Part shown: positions 7,229 through 7,767 of the stretch, one piece after another | How positions within the stretch are numbered: position 1 is the stretch's first letter | Layout: each line of letters opens with the position of its first letter | Origin: Singulisphaera sp. GP187 | GTDB lineage: Bacteria > Pseudomonadota > Gammaproteobacteria > Burkholderiales > Burkholderiaceae_C | Reading direction: 5' to 3' | Assembly: GCA_943327965.2 (NCBI GenBank) | Contig: CALPYQ020000059.1 | Location: 1-7,767 of the forward strand | DNA: 7,767 nt | Position numbers and translations under genes: made by a program | Notes under the pieces: generated by a model | Seen by the model: the letters and a program-made list of their open reading frames with translations, nothing else | What the model was told of the DNA's origin: nothing | Database searches by the model: none

Positions 7229-7767
7229 TTAATCGCGCATAGCGGCCAAGTGCCTGGCAAAGCGTTCAGCTGCCCATTCCATTTGTAACACCAATCGGTC
7301 AACCTTGGCCTTGAAAAATCGCCATGCCATCAGGCATGGAATGGCCACAATTAAACCCAACGCTGTGTTGTAAAGCGCTATTGAAATGCCATGTGCCAAT
7401 TCAACGGGTTGTTGCTGACCAGGCGTTTGAATGCCAAAAATTTCAATCATGCCGATGACGGTTCCCAACAAACCAAGCAAGGGGGCCGCCGACGCCAAAG
7501 TTGCCAAGGACGTCAGGTAGCGTTCCAAGTTTTGTGCCGCCATGCGGCCTTCCATTTCCATGCTTTCTTTGACGTCTTGATGGCTTGCGGAGGGGTTGCT
7601 TGCCAAAGTTTGAAGCCCAGCAGAAAACACTGCGCCGACTGCGCCTATTTTGCTGATTTCGTGGATGACTTCGTCAGATGGAAATCCTTGACGGGTGGAT
7701 TCGATGGCTTGTTCTAGGGCATTTTCGGGCAGTACTTTGCTGCTTCGCAATGCAATGAGGCGCTCAA
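7229..7767 (-). CDS. exbB: ExbB/TolQ/MotA-family proton channel subunit, 5' end outside window
   Basis: Inner-membrane partner of ExbD in the TonB energising complex. The frame is open to the right edge, where it reads ERLIALRSSKVLPENALE; the TTG at 7750 is inside the protein and is not the start. About 178 residues are visible of a usual 200-240, so the N-terminus and first membrane helix are missing. The visible part has a long cytoplasmic region, then the two conserved helices: LATLASAAPLLGLLGTVIGM with the family GLLGTV motif, and ISIALYNTALGLIVAIPCLM with the channel Thr in NTALG. The tail is helical and ends ERFARHLAAMRD. It is followed by exbD after 33 bases. TolQ is less likely because no tolA/tolB/pal is adjacent and lpxK follows. 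The operon promoter lies beyond the window. Confidence 0.95.
   Translation of the reverse strand, partial: ERLIALRSSKVLPENALEQAIESTRQGFPSDEVIHEISKIGAVGAVFSAGLQTLASNPSASHQDVKESMEMEGRMAAQNLERYLTSLATLASAAPLLGLLGTVIGMIEIFGIQTPGQQQPVELAHGISIALYNTALGLIVAIPCLMAWRFFKAKVDRLVLQMEWAAERFARHLAAMRD

Noticed and set aside
7391..7717. Plus-strand open frame of 108 residues opposite exbB.
   Set aside because: The opposite strand carries the conserved ExbB helices. The plus frame is low-complexity and His/Arg-rich with no recognisable domain.
7748..7750. TTG as the start codon of exbB.
   Set aside because: The frame stays open upstream to the window edge and the first membrane helix of the family is missing, so the true start lies outside.

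Overview
This window carries ordinary chromosomal genes of a Gram-negative bacterium. It is most likely a betaproteobacterium of the order Burkholderiales, probably family Comamonadaceae. The basis is the layout exbB-exbD-lpxK-Trm112-kdsB-adk, the lexA sequence type, and lipid A/Kdo genes that imply a lipopolysaccharide outer membrane. Base composition is close to balanced in most places sampled by eye. I do not assign a genus.

Layout. Every gene is on the minus strand except one asparaginase gene. Bases 1-2921 hold a lexA-led group, read right to left: lexA, an unrecognised 94-residue protein, a D-2-hydroxyacid dehydrogenase and a 3-hydroxyacyl-CoA dehydrogenase cut by the left window edge. 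Gaps are 24, 23 and 67 bases, so co-transcription is plausible at least for the first three. Bases 2922-3002 are a short divergent control region with two tandem LexA (SOS) boxes between lexA and the plus-strand asparaginase gene (3003-4001). The asparaginase gene converges on adk with 37 bases between them.

Bases 4039-7767 hold the second minus-strand group, read right to left: exbB (5' end outside the window), exbD, lpxK, a small Trm112/UPF0434 protein, kdsB and adk. Gaps from exbD to kdsB are 3-6 bases, suggesting translational coupling. The gap before adk is 104 bases, so adk may also have its own promoter. ExbB/ExbD form a proton channel that energises TonB-type outer-membrane transport. 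LpxK and KdsB supply lipid A and activated Kdo for the LPS core. Adk balances adenylate nucleotides.

No RNA gene, mobile element, CRISPR array or long repeat is visible, and no gene-free stretch exceeds about 105 bases. I found no convincing new multi-gene system. The best leads are regulatory: paired SOS boxes placed so that LexA could also control asparaginase, an unknown small protein directly behind lexA, and compact hairpins over two translation starts.
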